The translations under genes were made by a program, and so were the position numbers. Below the pieces are notes generated by a model. That model did no database searches, was not told the DNA's origin, and worked only from the letters and a program-made list of their open reading frames with translations. This document shows positions 25,255 to 37,587 of a stretch of 64,000 nucleotides of DNA, piece by piece. This DNA comes from Eremophila alpestris peregrina (taxonomy: Eukaryota > Chordata > Aves > Passeriformes > Alaudidae). The stretch's first letter is position 1. The number at the start of each line of letters is the position of its first letter. Location of the stretch: contig WMCF01000242.1 of the NCBI GenBank assembly GCA_009792885.1, forward strand, positions 177,604 to 241,603, written 5' to 3'.

Positions 25255-25780
25255 GGGCGAGTTCCCCTTCCCCGCTCACCTGCGGGTTCCGGGAGTGGCG
25301 ATACTGCCGGACCCGGGGGAGCTGCGGCCCGAGCGGGCGGGCGGGGAAACCGCCTGGTGTTGCTGCTTCTGCTGCTCTTCCTCCCGCTCCTCTTTCTCCT
25401 TCTCCTCTCTTCCCGTATCCTTTGCCTCCTCTGTCCCTCCTCTTCCTCCCGCTCCTCCTCCGTCTCCAGCACGGCTCTGCCGATAGCCAAACGCAGCCGC
25501 GCCCTGCCCTGGGGAGGTTCCAAAGCGGCCCCGCCCCACACGGAAATGGGAGTGATTCTGAGAGCAGCGGGAAGGAATCGGGAGCGCTTTCCCTGCCAGT
25601 ATCGCTCTGACTGGGAGCACTGGGAGAGAACTGGGAGCAGAGAGCGCCCGGAAGTGACTACAGCCGGCGCAGGGCGGGGCCAAGTCGTGGGGCGTGGTTA
25701 TGCAAATCTAGGAGCGATCGCGCGCTGTGATTGGTGGGCGGGAGCAGCGCGGTGTGTCCTCGGTCGCGTGAGGGGGTGAG
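25255..25780 (-). promoter_or_regulatory. ZNF-3 first exon (purine-expanded) and promoter
   Basis: The first exon ends near 25279 (CCGCAG|GTGAG). About 25370-25470 is an expanded GAGGAA-type purine tract on the minus strand, which would read as glutamate/arginine-rich if translated. The promoter has ATGCAAAT (25700-25707) and GATTGG (25729-25734). The E-box position reads CGCGTG, so that site is lost. Confidence 0.72.
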
Positions 25781-26035
25781 GGGCCGGGGGGGGTTGGGTG
25801 AGAGGGGACAGGGACAAAAATAGGGACAGGGATCCGGAATGGGATCGAGAATATGGGACTTGGATCGGGAACAGGATCGGGAATACGGGACAGGGATCAG
25901 GAATGGATTCCCCATTGGGATGGAAGCAGGACGGGATCGGGATAGGGGTGACACGGGACCGGGCGGGGCGAAGTTTGGACAAGACTGAGCTCTGAGTGAA
26001 ACCCTTCCCACAGAGTTGGGACACTCATAGGGTCT

Positions 26036-26230
26036 GTGACATCCCAAGGAGAAGGGCTGGGATGTGCTCTGGTGCCTGTGACATCCCAAGGAGCAGGGCT
26101 GGGATGTGCTCTGGTGCCTGTGACATCCCAAGGAGCAGGGCTGGCTGTGATGCTCTCTAGTGTGTGGGACATGACCAGGGGCAGGGCTGACTGTGATTTG
26201 TTTGGTGCCTGTGAAATCCCAAGGGCAGTG
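26036..26230. repeat. 42-bp tandem repeat
   Basis: Unit begins GTGACATCCCAAGGAG and has GGGCTGGGATGTGCTCTGG. Two regular copies (26036-26119) are followed by about three more degenerate ones. The same array is at 46730-46924. Confidence 0.85.
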
Positions 26231-28180
26231 TCACAGTGGGGCAGCTCTCAATGTCCCCAGCAGGTCACGCTGTCCAGTGCAGCCCGTGCCAGCGGTCACT
26301 GCGCACACGGGGGAGGCTGGGCTGGGCGGGGGTCGGGGCAGAAACGCCGCCCCCGGGGCTGGGGTCTCCCCCTGCCTCTGGAGCCCAGCCCCTGGTGGGA
26401 GTGCCTTGGGCAGGGCACGGGGCTGCTGCTGGGCAAAGGGGGACAGGCCTTGTCCCCTGCCAGTTGCCTGGGCCCCTCGGATGCCTGCCCCACACCCCTG
26501 TGGCTCCTGGCCCCACTCCTCTCTGCCACCTTCACTCCCTCCATCAAAGCCCCACTCAGCCTCTGTGCTATGACCTCTGGAAAGAAAGAAAGAATGAAAG
26601 AATGTAAGAAAGGAAGTGTAGTCGGTGTGCCCTGGCTGGATGCCAGGCACCCACCAAAGCTGTTCTCTCACTCCCCTCCAGAGTTAGATAGAAGAGAGAA
26701 AACAGTATGAATGCTTCATGGCTTGAGATAAGGACTGTGACAGATCACTCAGAACATGCCATCATGGGCAGAACAGGTTTGAAATTAGAGACATTAATTG
26801 AATTGATTGCTGTCAAAATCAGAGCAGGATAGTGAGAAGTAAAATAAAGCCCTCCTGCCCATCCCTCCTTCCCAGCTCTACCTCCTCCCCCAGTGGGTGC
26901 AGGGAGACAGGGAGTGGNGGTTCTGGTCAGTTCATCACATGTTTTCTCCTGCTGCTCTGGGAGAGGAGTCGTTCCCCTGCTGTGCCAGGGGTCCATCCTG
27001 GAGACACTTCTCCAGGAACTGCACCAAGGTGAGTTCATCTCACGGACAGCAGTTCTTCACAAACTGCTGCAACGTGGGTCACTCTTCCATGGGCTCACAN
27101 GTCCTNCCAGGACCCTGNTCCAGACTGGGGTCCTCTCCATGGGTTTGCAGGACCCTGCCAGGTCCCTGCTCCAGCACAGGTTTCTCATGGGGTCACAGCC
27201 TCTGCTCAGGCATCCCCCTGCTGCAGCACGGGCTCCTCCAGGTGCTGCAGGTGCATCTCTGCACTCGGTGNCCTCCATGGGCTGCAGGGGCCCAGCTGCC
27301 TCCCCATGGACTGCACCACGGAATCTCAGGGCACTCAGCTCCAGCACCTGGAGCAGCTCCTGCCCCTCGTCCTGCCCTGCCCTGGGTGTGTGCAGAGTTG
27401 TTCCTCTCCCATGTTCTCACCCTCCTCTTCCCTGGTCACAGTTACAACTACATGACAAGCGATTTTCTTTTTCTTCAATCTGTCATCCCAAAGGCCTTAC
27501 CACCATTTCTAACTGGCCCAGCTTTGGCCTGGGGCCGGTCCGTCCTGGAGCTGGCGGGCATTGCCTCTGTGGGACATGGAGGAGCAGTTGCTTCCAGCAG
27601 CCTCTCACCAAAGGCGTTCCTACAGCCCCCCCTTACCAAAGCCTGGGAATGCCAACCTAATATAAGTATGGTAGGATTTAATTCTTATTATTGTTAGTAT
27701 CTTGAATTTTGCTATTAGTGTTGCACTTAATACAATTACTATTATTACTGTTATTTTTAGTCCTTTTGACTGTATATTAATTATGGCTATAGTAGAACTG
27801 AAGCCAATCGTTTTTTAATTGCGAGTTATAATTTTGGCTTGCCCTTTCCTGTTCTGTGTCATTGCTGTGTGTGAAGCTGCTGCTGCCAGGATTCCCTGTT
27901 TCCCTGATTTGGGAAATTCGATGGCATTGCTCACCTGTCAGAAAGAGAGGGCTCATTCCAATCAAATGGATTGCCTGAGTTCTTCTAGTCAGAGTGTTCG
28001 TAGCTTGTTTTTTAACATTGTTGACTATCTCAGCTTCTGTTAATAGTTGTGATTTTATACAAAGATATTCTGGGATGTGATTTTTCAAGATTCTGTAATC
28101 AGCTGTCTTTTTGCTCTTGGATTTCTTAATAGTGTGTCCAAACTGAAGGTAGCATTTTGGGTGGAAAGCCTTCGCTGTGA

Positions 28181-28700
28181 TGTGAGAGATATAACTATGA
28201 TTCATGTCAGAAAAGAGATATGTATGAAATTGGACTGTGGGAATAGAAAAGCCAGTACAAAGATGAATTCTAAGAAAATACCACTGGGGCTGGGAAAAGA
28301 GATAAACAATAGCCTGAAAACTGAGCAAACGTAAATATATGTAACTGATTATGCAAGCAAAAGAAAGAAAAAAGCCAACAGAACTGCAAGGAAGCCTAAC
28401 AACAACACAGAATGAATAATGAAGACTTCGACCTCTCTCAGCAGCTACCAGAGGAAGCCAAAGTGACACTAGGAAAGGAGCCCATACATACATGTAAAAA
28501 AAATGGACTTTACAGGAAATAGAAATTGCTGAGACATGCTTATGTATATGTATAAAAACCTCACGAGTAACCTTTGGGCTGCGTGTTGGAGCGCAGATCC
28601 CTCGTGTACCCAGTGCTGTTAGCTTGTTTTTTGCCGATTATAAATTAATAAATAACTACATTTTGAATACAAATTGGAGTACAAGTTATCATTCTTAACA
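28181..28700 (+). mobile_element. Solo LTR, family T2, with 4-bp target duplication
   Basis: 520 bp, TGTGAGAGATAT...ATTCTTAACA, flanked by GTGA (28177-28180 and 28701-28704). The paralogous sites near 2760 and 48160 read GGTGTGAGCAAGGATTG without the insert. A long minus frame (28493-27777) crosses it and is not a gene. An inverted relative is at 48850-49408. Confidence 0.88.
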
Positions 28701-29834
28701 GTGAGATAGGATTATCTCAGCAGATGCTGGTTTTGCAGATCGAAGCAGAGATAAGAAAGATTCCATGAAGTGAATATTCTGCCTCNTTGCGGAACCCGCA
28801 GTGAGCGGCTCGAGGGAGCTGCAGTGGGAGCTGCGGGTTGTGCTGGGGCTGGGAAATGGCCGGAGCCCCTGGCAAGGGGCCGGCAATGGACACTGAGCCT
28901 TTGCTGAGCAGGGGCTCGGGGCCCTGCGGCGCCGGGCGGTCGGTGCCCGGTCAGCCCGGGACTCTGCGGGAGCCNGGAACAGCGAGAGAGCCCGGGCCAA
29001 AGATCAGCCCTGGGGTGGGCACGGCCTGGGAGGGGGCACAGCCCGGGGGGGCCCGCAGAGCCTGCCTGCTCCAAAGGCCCACCTGCGGCAGCGGGGCAGC
29101 TGCCGGCATCTCTGGGGCAGGGAGGAGCGCAGGCGGGCATTCCAAGTGGCTATTTGGGGCAGGAATTTGTCGCGATGCAGGGAATTCCCTTGGGCTGGGC
29201 GGGCTGGGGCCGCTGCCGAGCGCCGCCGCCTTTCCCCGGGAGCCCCCGGGCAGAGCTCTCTGCTCGGGGCCAAGGGCCGGGCGCCCGCTCGGCGGCTCCG
29301 ACATGGCAGAATTTTGGGGGGTCCCGGTGCTGGCTGCCGGCAGAGCCCCGGCACCAGGCCGGGGAATGCGTGGGACCNTCCCGCAGTGTGGGGTTTGGGC
29401 TGCCCGGGTCAGGCTCTGCATTGTCAGCCCGGAGCCATGTGGCCATTGCCCGGTACCGGCGGGGCTGGGGGTTGGGAGAGCGGGGAAGGGCGGTACCGGA
29501 GCTGGGGGACCCTCTGCAGCCTGCGGGGGGCGGATGTCCCGATAAGGGGCACCCCCGGGACCCTAGAACGTGGAGTCCGGAACGTGAGCTGCAGAAGCCC
29601 AGACAGGAAGGACCTTCTGAACCCCAAAGTGGAGAGACCAGAGACGGGGAACTCCTGGGGGGGATGTGTTTTTTTTGCTGAATCCTGGTAGTCTGGAGGT
29701 TTTTATTGACACCAGACACCTGGTGACTTCTAGAGATGGCCTTGGGCAGGAGGAACACCCAAGCCAACACGCTCACACCTTGTCTTTCCCCCTAGTCAGG
29801 AATTCCATTTTCCGAAGTTTGGCCAGATGGGGGA

Positions 29835-30389
29835 TGTGATATATGTTATGGAATAATTCCTGATTTATTGTATTATATGGTATAAAATCATTCATGCCTA
29901 AGAAAAGTATGTACAGGGATTGTACTGCCCCTGCCAGTAACAGGGAAAGAGACCTATTTGCAATCGAAAGAAGGGTGGCACCGAGGGAAGATGGGCAGCC
30001 TCCTGAGATGGGCCTGAGAACGACCCGGTGATCAATACCTGATATGTACCTAATCTACATCGTCAAGGGGTCAAGGGCTTGCATCCCAATACCGAGTTCC
30101 CGGAAATCGAACCAAGCACCCATCCCTTCCCAGAAAGCTGTTCAGGGGGACCACTGCGAGTAAAGGAGGCTACATGAAGAACAAGAAAGGAGAAAAGCCA
30201 GAAAACTGTCTAAAAACGGACCCCACAAAAGCAGATTTCGTGAACTGAGGGGGACACAGAGGCCGAGTCTAAAGTTCACCAAGTGCTGACGCCAGGCTCA
30301 GCGCTGACTTTTGTCTATGGCTTTCTTGGATTTTCATATTGCAATTTTGTAACCTTTTGTTAATCCAAATTGGCTAATCATTTATAACA
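29835..30389. mobile_element. Solo LTR, family T1, inside zinc-finger exon A
   Basis: 555 bp, TGTGATATATG...TTTATAACA, flanked by GGGA (29831-29834 and 30390-30393). It splits the segment that in other copies reads GATGGAGGAGGAGGCTGC, removing the start codon context. Related to 1981-2603 (shared CAGATTTCGTGAACTG-type segment near 30234 and the same end). Confidence 0.85.
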
Positions 30390-31129
30390 GGGAAGGAGGC
30401 TGCAAGGAAGAAGAAGATGGCCCCTGGAGCTGCAGGCAGGTGAGGAGGAAATCAGTGCCCCTTTGCCCCTCTCTCCTGCTCCATCTCCCAGCCCAGCATG
30501 GCCCCTGGCTGCAGGACAACCCCGCTGCCGAGGCCATTCTGCCAGGGATGGATTGGAGAAATCTGTTTCTTCTCTCTGGCAGAAAAATAAATCTCCTTCC
30601 CTCCCTCCTTTTTCTGTCTTTGTTTCTTTTTCTTTTCCCTCTCGTTTTCCTTCTGCCCCCAGACAAGGAGCTGAGGACAGAGACCAGGGCGGACAAATCC
30701 CCATGGCAGAACCTCATGGAAAAGGCCATTTTGAGCGGCTCCACAGCGCAGGAATTCACTGGGGACCAGAAGCTGCAGAGATCCCACAGGAGGGGCTCCA
30801 AAACCATCCCAGGGAGCCCCGAGGAGGAAAGATCCACCCTGTGCTGGGAAGGAGGCCAGAGATCCAGATGCAGCTTGGAGCTGGTGGTCTCTGAGCAGCT
30901 TCATGGCAGGGAGAAGCTCTACAAGTGCTTGGAATGTGGGAAGAGCTTCAGCCAGAGCTCCAGGTGATCCATCATCAGGTGATCCACTCTGGGGAGAGGC
31001 CCTACAAGTGTGGGGAATGGGGGAAGAGCTTCAGAGACAGCTCTGACTTGATCGCCACCATTGCATCCCTACCAGGGAACAGCCCTATGAGTGCTTGGAA
31101 TGTGGGAAGAGCTTCTCACAGAGTTCTAC

Positions 31130-31801
31130 TGATTTACTAAAATATAAATATCGATCTAATATCGATATCCAACTGTGACAGACAAAAGACCCTCTAACAG
31201 TTAAAGTTAGGGCACACTGCGAAGATCACAGGTAATTACAAAGCCTTTTATTTACAAAAGTGCTGAATACACAAAATACAAATGCATATTCATACCCCTG
31301 TCACCTCCTCTTCGTATGCTAATTAACAAAAAAGCCATTAAGCATGCATAGTTTGTTCCCTGAAATGGGTCAGTGTCTTTTTATGAGGAGTGGTCTCTTA
31401 AAGGCGGAAGTAAAATAAGTCTTCCTCATCTAAACTTTCAACCCTTTCAATGCAGATGTGATTGATGAATTCTTGAAAAATTCCTTTTTTCCTGTTTTCC
31501 AGGGCTATTTTAATGATTTCTGGAAACAGGAGGTTTGTAGTTGTCTTGTGTTCCAGGGATGTCATTGATCAGTTTCCGTGTTTTTCACTGAAAACACAGC
31601 TACATAAACATGAAGCTGACAAGCAATGAGTGAGTAGATCCAGGATAGTTTGTCTCAGATCTGGCTTCTTCTAACCATCCTCTAATTTTTAACTGATTTG
31701 AGCAAAGCTCATCTATTCATTTCAGCTATATCAGCAAATCTATTGTTAACTAAAATTTTAACTTTTCTAAGAATCTTTACTCCTTTAAAATTAGTGTCTT
31801 A
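31130..31801. mobile_element. Solo LTR, family T3, inside a zinc finger
   Basis: 672 bp, TGATTTACTAAAAT...TTAGTGTCTTA, flanked by CTAC (31126-31129 and 31802-31805). The zinc-finger text on either side joins exactly at CTAC. The same family lies in opposite orientation at 36859-37587. This copy lacks about 50 bp that the other has near 37450-37500. Confidence 0.88.
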
Positions 31802-32251
31802 CTACCCTGATTGTCCACCAGCAGATCCCCACAGGGCCTACGAGTGTCACAAGTTTGGGAAGAGTTTTCCAAAGAGCTCCTGTCTCCTGATCCATCAGCG
31901 TTTTCACACTGGGGAGAGGCCCTTCTCCTGCCCTGAGTGCGGGAAGAACTTCAAGCACAACTCCCACCTCATCAATCACTGGTGCATTCACACCAGGGAA
32001 AAGCCCTATGAGTGTCCTGAGTGTGGGAAGAGCTTCAGCCAGAGCTCCAACCTGATCTGCCGCCAGAGGATCCACAACGGGGAGAGGCCCTACGAGTGTG
32101 GGGAATGTGAGAAGAGTTTCAGAAAGAGGTCTGACCTTGTCCACCACCAGAAGATCCACACTAAGGAACAGCCTTATGAGTGTCTTGAGTGTTGCAAGAC
32201 ATTTCCAAGAAGCTCAGATCTCCTGAGGCATCAGTGCACGCACACGGATGA

Positions 32252-32497
<246 letters not shown>

Positions 32498-33208
32498 TGA
32501 GTGTCCCGAGTGTGGGAAGAGCTTTGTGCAAAGCTCCAGCCTGAAACTCCACCACAGATCCCACACAGGGGAACGGCCCTTTGAGTGTGGGGAATGTGGG
32601 AAGAGCTTCAGTTTGAACTCCAGCCTGACTGTCCATCAGAGGAGCCACACCGGGGAGAGGCCATATGAGTGTGATCAATGCAGGAAGAGGTTTCTGACCA
32701 GCACCAATCTCCTCATCCACTGGCGCATCCATACTGGGAAGAGGTCCTATGAGTGTCCCGAGTGTGGGAAGAGCTTCTCACAGAGCTCTGACTTGACACA
32801 ACACCAATGGAGACACCGGTAAAGGAAACCCTGCAAGTGCCCTGAGTACAGAAGAGCTTCACGCCCTGCTCCAACTCCCTCCCCCATTGGAGGATCCATG
32901 TTGGGCAGAGCCCTACTGACCCACATTCCCTGTAATACATGTTGGGAAGACACCTGGCTGGTTCTCTCCACATTCTCCTGGATCCCCATAGGCACCTGTA
33001 TGTATACAGGGACAGGAGCATCCATCAGGACTCTGATTTACATAGAAATTAATTGGGAAGAGCTGATCTTTTTACTTTACACTCTAAAATATCTTACCTG
33101 GTCTGGAGGTTTTTAGGGACACAAAATGCCTGGTGACTTCTAGAGATAGGCTTGGGTAGGAGGAATCCTGAACCCAATGNTCTCACACCTTGTTTTCCCC
33201 CAAACCAG

Positions 33209-33660
33209 GATTTCTCATTTCCAAGCTTTGGCAAGATGGAGGAGGAGGCTGCAAGGAAGAGGAAGATGCCCTGGGACACCCAGGCCAGTGAGGAGGAAGT
33301 CACTGCCCCTTTCCCCCTCTCTCCTGCTCCATCTCCCAGTCCAGCATGGCCTCTGGCTTCAGGACAAACCTATCCCAGGGTGGTCTGAGGAATAAAGACC
33401 CACCCAGATCTGGGAAAGCAGGCAGAGATCTAGCCACAGCTCCGCCCTGATGGTCCCTGAGCAGTTTCATGATGGGGAGAAGCCATCCCATCATGATGGG
33501 AAGGCCCCACAAGTGCTCGAAATGTGGGAAGAGCTTCAGCTAGAGCTTCAACCTCCTCACCCACCTTCAGCTGGGAGTGGCCCTATGAGTGTGGGGAAAG
33601 TCAGAAGAGTTTCATCAATAATTCCCACCTGCTCTAGCACCAGAAGATCCACATTGGACT
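33209..33660 (+). pseudogene. C2H2 zinc-finger pseudogene (plus strand), remnant
   Basis: Exon A is well kept: acceptor CCAAACCAG, ATG at 33236, MEEEAARKRKMPWDTQ, then a donor that has lost one G. The DKEL spacer is missing. From about 33460 two decayed fingers are visible ([11 protein letters not shown], then a stop, then QKSFINNSHLL). The match ends near 33660, where PGLYRP2-related sequence starts. Confidence 0.75.
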
Positions 33661-33874
33661 CTTTGGGGATGTGGTGTTGTCCCTGTGAGGACAGGGGGCT
33701 GGATATGTCCCCTGAGCCACTGGGGACATGACAGAGGCTGTGTGGGGAAAAGGGGCTCCACATGGTAGAGGCCTTTTGGGGACATAGGGGGTGACAATCC
33801 CTGTCTGGGAGGTGACAAGCCCTGTTTAGGGGGTGACAATCCCATTTAGGAGGTGCCACCCCACCCATACCCAC

Positions 33875-34970
33875 GTAGCACTCACTGAACTCCCGTGCTG
33901 CCCAACGAGCCACGGCTGCCACCTCCTGTGCCCCCACATCCCTCAGGAGCTCCGGGCTGGGTGACAGCGTCCTCAGCACCCCCAAAACCAGCGCCACCTC
34001 CTTCTCCAGCTGTCCCTGTCCCACCGGCACCCCAAAATCCTAATGCCGGTAACTGCTTAGGGGTCTCCCCACTTCTGAGCCATTCCTGGTGCTGTAGGAA
34101 TCCCAGAGCAGCTCAGTCACTGGTAGGGGTCCCCGGCCAGCTGTGCCCCCAGGACCGCCCAATCCATGGCCCCAGTGGCCAGATCGGGGACAGAGGACCC
34201 TTCAAATTTTGGGGGTTCTCCACATCGTCCCAGCAGCCGCCGGGTCCCAGCGCAGTGGCGCTGCTGTCACCCCCCTCTGACAGCAGGAAGGATGTCCCCA
34301 AAGCCTCAGTGATGGTGACAGCCAAGAGGGGATCAGCGGGTGGGTCGCCCAAAACCACCGGATCTCAGCCCCGCCTCGATGCTGGCCAGGAGGCGACCGA
34401 GGGCCACCATGGAGCCATCAGGGGCCAGCACTGCCCCCAGCTCTGGTGTTGCTGAGTCTTGGCGGAGGGGCTCAGTCAGGAGCTGTCACTGGCCCGGGGT
34501 GAGAGGTGGGGGGCATTCGGGGGTCCTGGGGGGCTCGCCCAGCACCACCCGGCACCCCAGGGTGCTGCAGACACCCAGCCCCTCCCCAAAGCTGCAGCGG
34601 TGCCAGGAGAGCTTCCCCAGGTCGGGGACTCAGGGGTGTTGAGGATGTTGAGCACCGAGTCCATGTGGCACAGGGGTCAGCAGGGGACACATATGAAGGG
34701 TTAAGGGGTGGGGAGGGGGTTGGAGGAGGGAGAGGCAGCCAAAAATGTGCCAAAATCAAGGGGAGGGCACCCAAAACTGGGGGGAGAGACCCAAAATTGG
34801 GGTAAGTATCCAAAAGAGGAAGGAAGGACCCAGAATTGGTAGAAATGACACAAAATAAGAGGGAGAGGACCCAAAATCAGAGGATGAAGGGTGTCATGTG
34901 ATGTCGTGGTGTGTCCCTGCCTGTGCTGGGGTGGGTGCTGGCTCAGTGCCAGGAGCAGCCATGGGAACAT
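33875..34970 (-). pseudogene. PGLYRP2: PGLYRP2-like pseudogene, copy 2 (exons 1-2)
   Basis: Best-preserved copy of the N-acetylmuramoyl-L-alanine amidase gene. Exon 1 (34970-34921) gives MFPWLLLALSQ, is 2 bp shorter than copy 1 and has a GC donor. Exon 2, in order: CHMDSVLNILNTPE (about 34670); after a frame change LGAVLAPDGSMVALGRLLAS (about 34400); DPLLAVTITEALGTSFLLSE (about 34340) and GGCWDD; and near the end VGAQEVAAVARWAAREFSE (about 33900) before a donor at 33874. These are recognisable blocks of the PGLYRP2 N-terminal region. At least three frame changes and stops are present, and no PGRP/amidase exons with zinc ligands follow. Dead gene, on the same strand as the ZNF genes. Confidence 0.8.
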
Positions 34971-35620
34971 CCTGCAAGACACAGGGACATGGTGACACCC
35001 TGCAGGACACGCCTGGGACCTTGGGTACTTTGGCCCTTGCCAGGGATGGGGGACAGGGACACAGTGGGAAGGATGGGGACCAGGGAGGGGATGGGGACAC
35101 AGGGGAGATGGGGACAGGGACTCACAGGGGAGATAGGGACAGGGAGACATGGCAGGAGATGGGGACATACGGAGGGGAGGGGACACGATGCCACCTGGAC
35201 ACACATCAGGGGACAATGCTGGCATGCCTGTGGGGACTGTGCCACCAGGATGTGTCAGGGGATGCTGCCACTGGGCCATGTGACTCCTCGGATGACACCC
35301 ACCCTTGCTCTGTCCCCAGCCTGTCCCCAGGGCTGGTTGGGGTCCCTTGAGCGCGGTGGCCCTGGGATACCCTGGTGGCTGGCACCTGCTTCTGGGCCAC
35401 TTGTCACCAGCTGAACAAGTTCCCCATCCCCCCCAGGTAGTGGTGACATTCAGCTGGGACACTGCAGTGATGACAGTGAGGGTGTGGTGGCAGGAAATGC
35501 ATCAGGCGGCGCTTCACTGTGGCCAAGAGGATGGTGATGGTGGCACTGATGCTGCCCCAATTTGTGTCCCCATCCATGTTTCCCACATCTCTATCCATGT
35601 CCATGTCCCCGTGATGTCTG
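34971..35620. other. Upstream flank of PGLYRP2 copy 2, GGGGACA-rich
   Basis: GGGGACAGGGACACA-type repeats, homologous to 11853-12420. It shares the segment CAGCTGAACAAGTTCCC (35408; also 12293) and CATTCAGCTGGGACACTG. The end enters the CATGTCC minisatellite, where the provirus inserted. No coding sequence is supported. Confidence 0.6.
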
Positions 35621-36043
35621 TGAGATGCTGACCTGGAACAGAGGCTAGACAGAGTTAAATGAATAAAGGAGGTATTCATTAAAAGGCCTTAAAAGGATAC
35701 ACCTTGGGCAGTACAAGAGCCTGGCCAGGGCTCTGCCCAAGATGGATCACCGGTCACGAGTCTTCACGCTTTTATAAGTTTTGGTCCATTTACATATTGC
35801 AGTCAATTGTCCAGTTACGGCTCCAGGTTATGAAGTCCCATCCTCCAGNTTTGCTCTCTTCAATGCACCATTGTTTATGCTTTTTGGGCCTGAGGCTGTA
35901 ACAGTTGTCCCTGGTTTTCAAGCTGGAAGATTGTTTTGTCTAACTACCCTGTGAAGAGAACTTACTAACAATATGAAGTTCAGAGTTACCAAGACAGGTG
36001 GTACAGAATCTGAAAAATATGAAAGCTAAAACTTAAGGCATCA
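35621..36043 (-). repeat. 3' LTR of provirus P
   Basis: Nearly the same as 42920-43342. Visible differences are few: several in the first 30 bp, A/G near 35684, an N at 35849 for A, and CATCA versus TATCA at the end. This suggests a fairly young insertion relative to the rest of the region. Confidence 0.9.
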
Positions 36044-36056
36044 TTTTCTCCCCTTT
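36044..36056 (-). other. Polypurine tract of provirus P
   Basis: Minus-strand AAAGGGGAGAAAA immediately precedes the TG start of the 3' LTR, as required for plus-strand DNA priming. Confidence 0.8.
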
Positions 36057-36858
36057 AGAGGCTTGACAAGGCCTTGACCTTGTCAAGTCTATTTTAAATA
36101 TCTACTAATAATAGGTATTTAATAACAGATAAGTATCTAAAAATAGTAGATAACTAATGACTGATAAATATCTAATAATAAATATCTAACCACAGTAAAT
36201 AATAATAATAATAATAAACAATAATGAACGGTAATAAATAACAAACATTAGTAATGTCTTGCACAGTTGGCTATCATGCAAAGTAGAATAGTGACTATTG
36301 TGAACAGTTCTTTAGGCACAGAAGAGGAATAATTTAAAGCATGTTTTTGTCTGCATCAGTCTCTGTTTTTACAGATGTTTCAGGAGCAGAAGCTTTCTTA
36401 ACTCTGGAGTTATGAATCCAAGGTCTTTTGCCAGCAACTNTGACTATGGTGAGGGTGGTCAGCAGAACTTGAAATGGTCCTCTCCACCTGGCTTGTAGAG
36501 GATCCCTGTCCCACCACTTAACATAGACCCAGTCTCCAGGTTGGAAGGGATGTGCAGGTGTGTCCAGTCCTATGGGTCTGGATAGCACAATGTAAGTCTG
36601 GAGCTTCTGCAAAGTGGAATCTAAAACCATGAGATATCTCTGTAAATCAAGTTTCCCCATCATGTGAATTTCACCTGGACTATGTGGAACCTGATATGGT
36701 CTGCCATATAGGATTTAATAGGGACTGATGTTATCCCTCTGTCTTGGTTGTTTGCAAATTCTCAGTAAAGCTATAGGCAAGGCTTGAATCCATGTCATGG
36801 ACGTTTCTTGACAAATTTTGCTAATTTGTGTGCTGAGAGTCCCATTCATATGTTCAAC

Positions 36859-37587
36859 TGAGACACTAATGTTAAAGGAGTAAAGATTCTTAGAAAAGTT
36901 AGAACTGTAGTTAACAATAGATTTGCTGATATAGCTGAAATGAATAGATGAGCTTTGCTGAAATCAGTTAAAAATTAGAGGATAGTTAGAAGAAGCCGGA
37001 TCTGAGACAAACTATCCCAGATTTACTAACTCACTGCTTGTCAGCTTCATGTTTACGTAGCTGTGTTTTCAGTGAAAAACACAGAAACTGATCAATGACA
37101 TCCCTGGAACACAAGACAACTACAAACCTCCTGTTTCCAGAAATCATTGAAATAGCCCTGGAAAACAGGAAACAAGGAGTTCTACCAAGAATTCACTAGT
37201 CACATCTGCATTGAAAGGGTTGAAAGTTTAGATGAGGAAGACTTATTTTACTTCCGCCTTTAAGAGACCACTCCTCATAAAAAGACACTGACCCATTTCA
37301 GGGAACAAACTATGCATGCTGAATGGCCTTCTTGTCAATTAGCACATGAAGTGGAGAAGAGGAGGTGACAGGGGTATGAATATGCATTTGTATTTTGTAT
37401 ATTCAACACTTTTGTAAATAAAAGGCTTTGTAATTACCTGTGATCTTCGCAGTGTGCATTAGGGAGCTATCCCATGTGCTGCCCAGTGTCGTAATAAACA
37501 TACACTTTCTAACTTTAACTGTTAGAGGATTTTTGTCCATCACAGTTGGATATTGATATTAGATCGATATTCATATTTTATAAATCA
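36859..37587. mobile_element. LTR, family T3, nested in integrase
   Basis: 729 bp on the plus strand from TGAGACACTAATG to ATAAATCA, flanked by CAAC (36855-36858 and 37588-37591). Reverse-oriented relative of 31130-31801. It contains a stretch near 37450-37500 (GGGAGCTATCCCATG) absent from the other copy. Confidence 0.85.

Larger units (their letters stand above)
25978..29690 (+). repeat. Block A, copy 2 (segmental duplication)
   Basis: 25978-27423 matches 46672-48117 at a constant offset of 20694 bp with no indels. It begins with a broken minus-strand zinc-finger remnant (25978-26035, GKGFTQSSVLS), followed by 42-bp tandem repeats. 27246-29575 matches copy 1. A solo LTR sits at 28181-28700, and about 220 bp of the GGAACC-type repeats is deleted near 29578. 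Several Ns (26918, 27100-27120, 27271, 28786, 28975, 29379) fall in the duplicated text. Confidence 0.85.

Noticed and set aside
27777..28493. 238-codon minus-strand frame through the 28-kb LTR
   Set aside because: It crosses an exactly bounded LTR insertion, so it cannot be an ancestral gene. (Coordinates are given in minus-strand order.)
36170..36240. AATAATAAT run considered as a CRISPR or structured repeat
   Set aside because: A simple trinucleotide microsatellite in the AT-rich 3' end of provirus P. No CRISPR-like spacing occurs anywhere, and the genome is eukaryotic.
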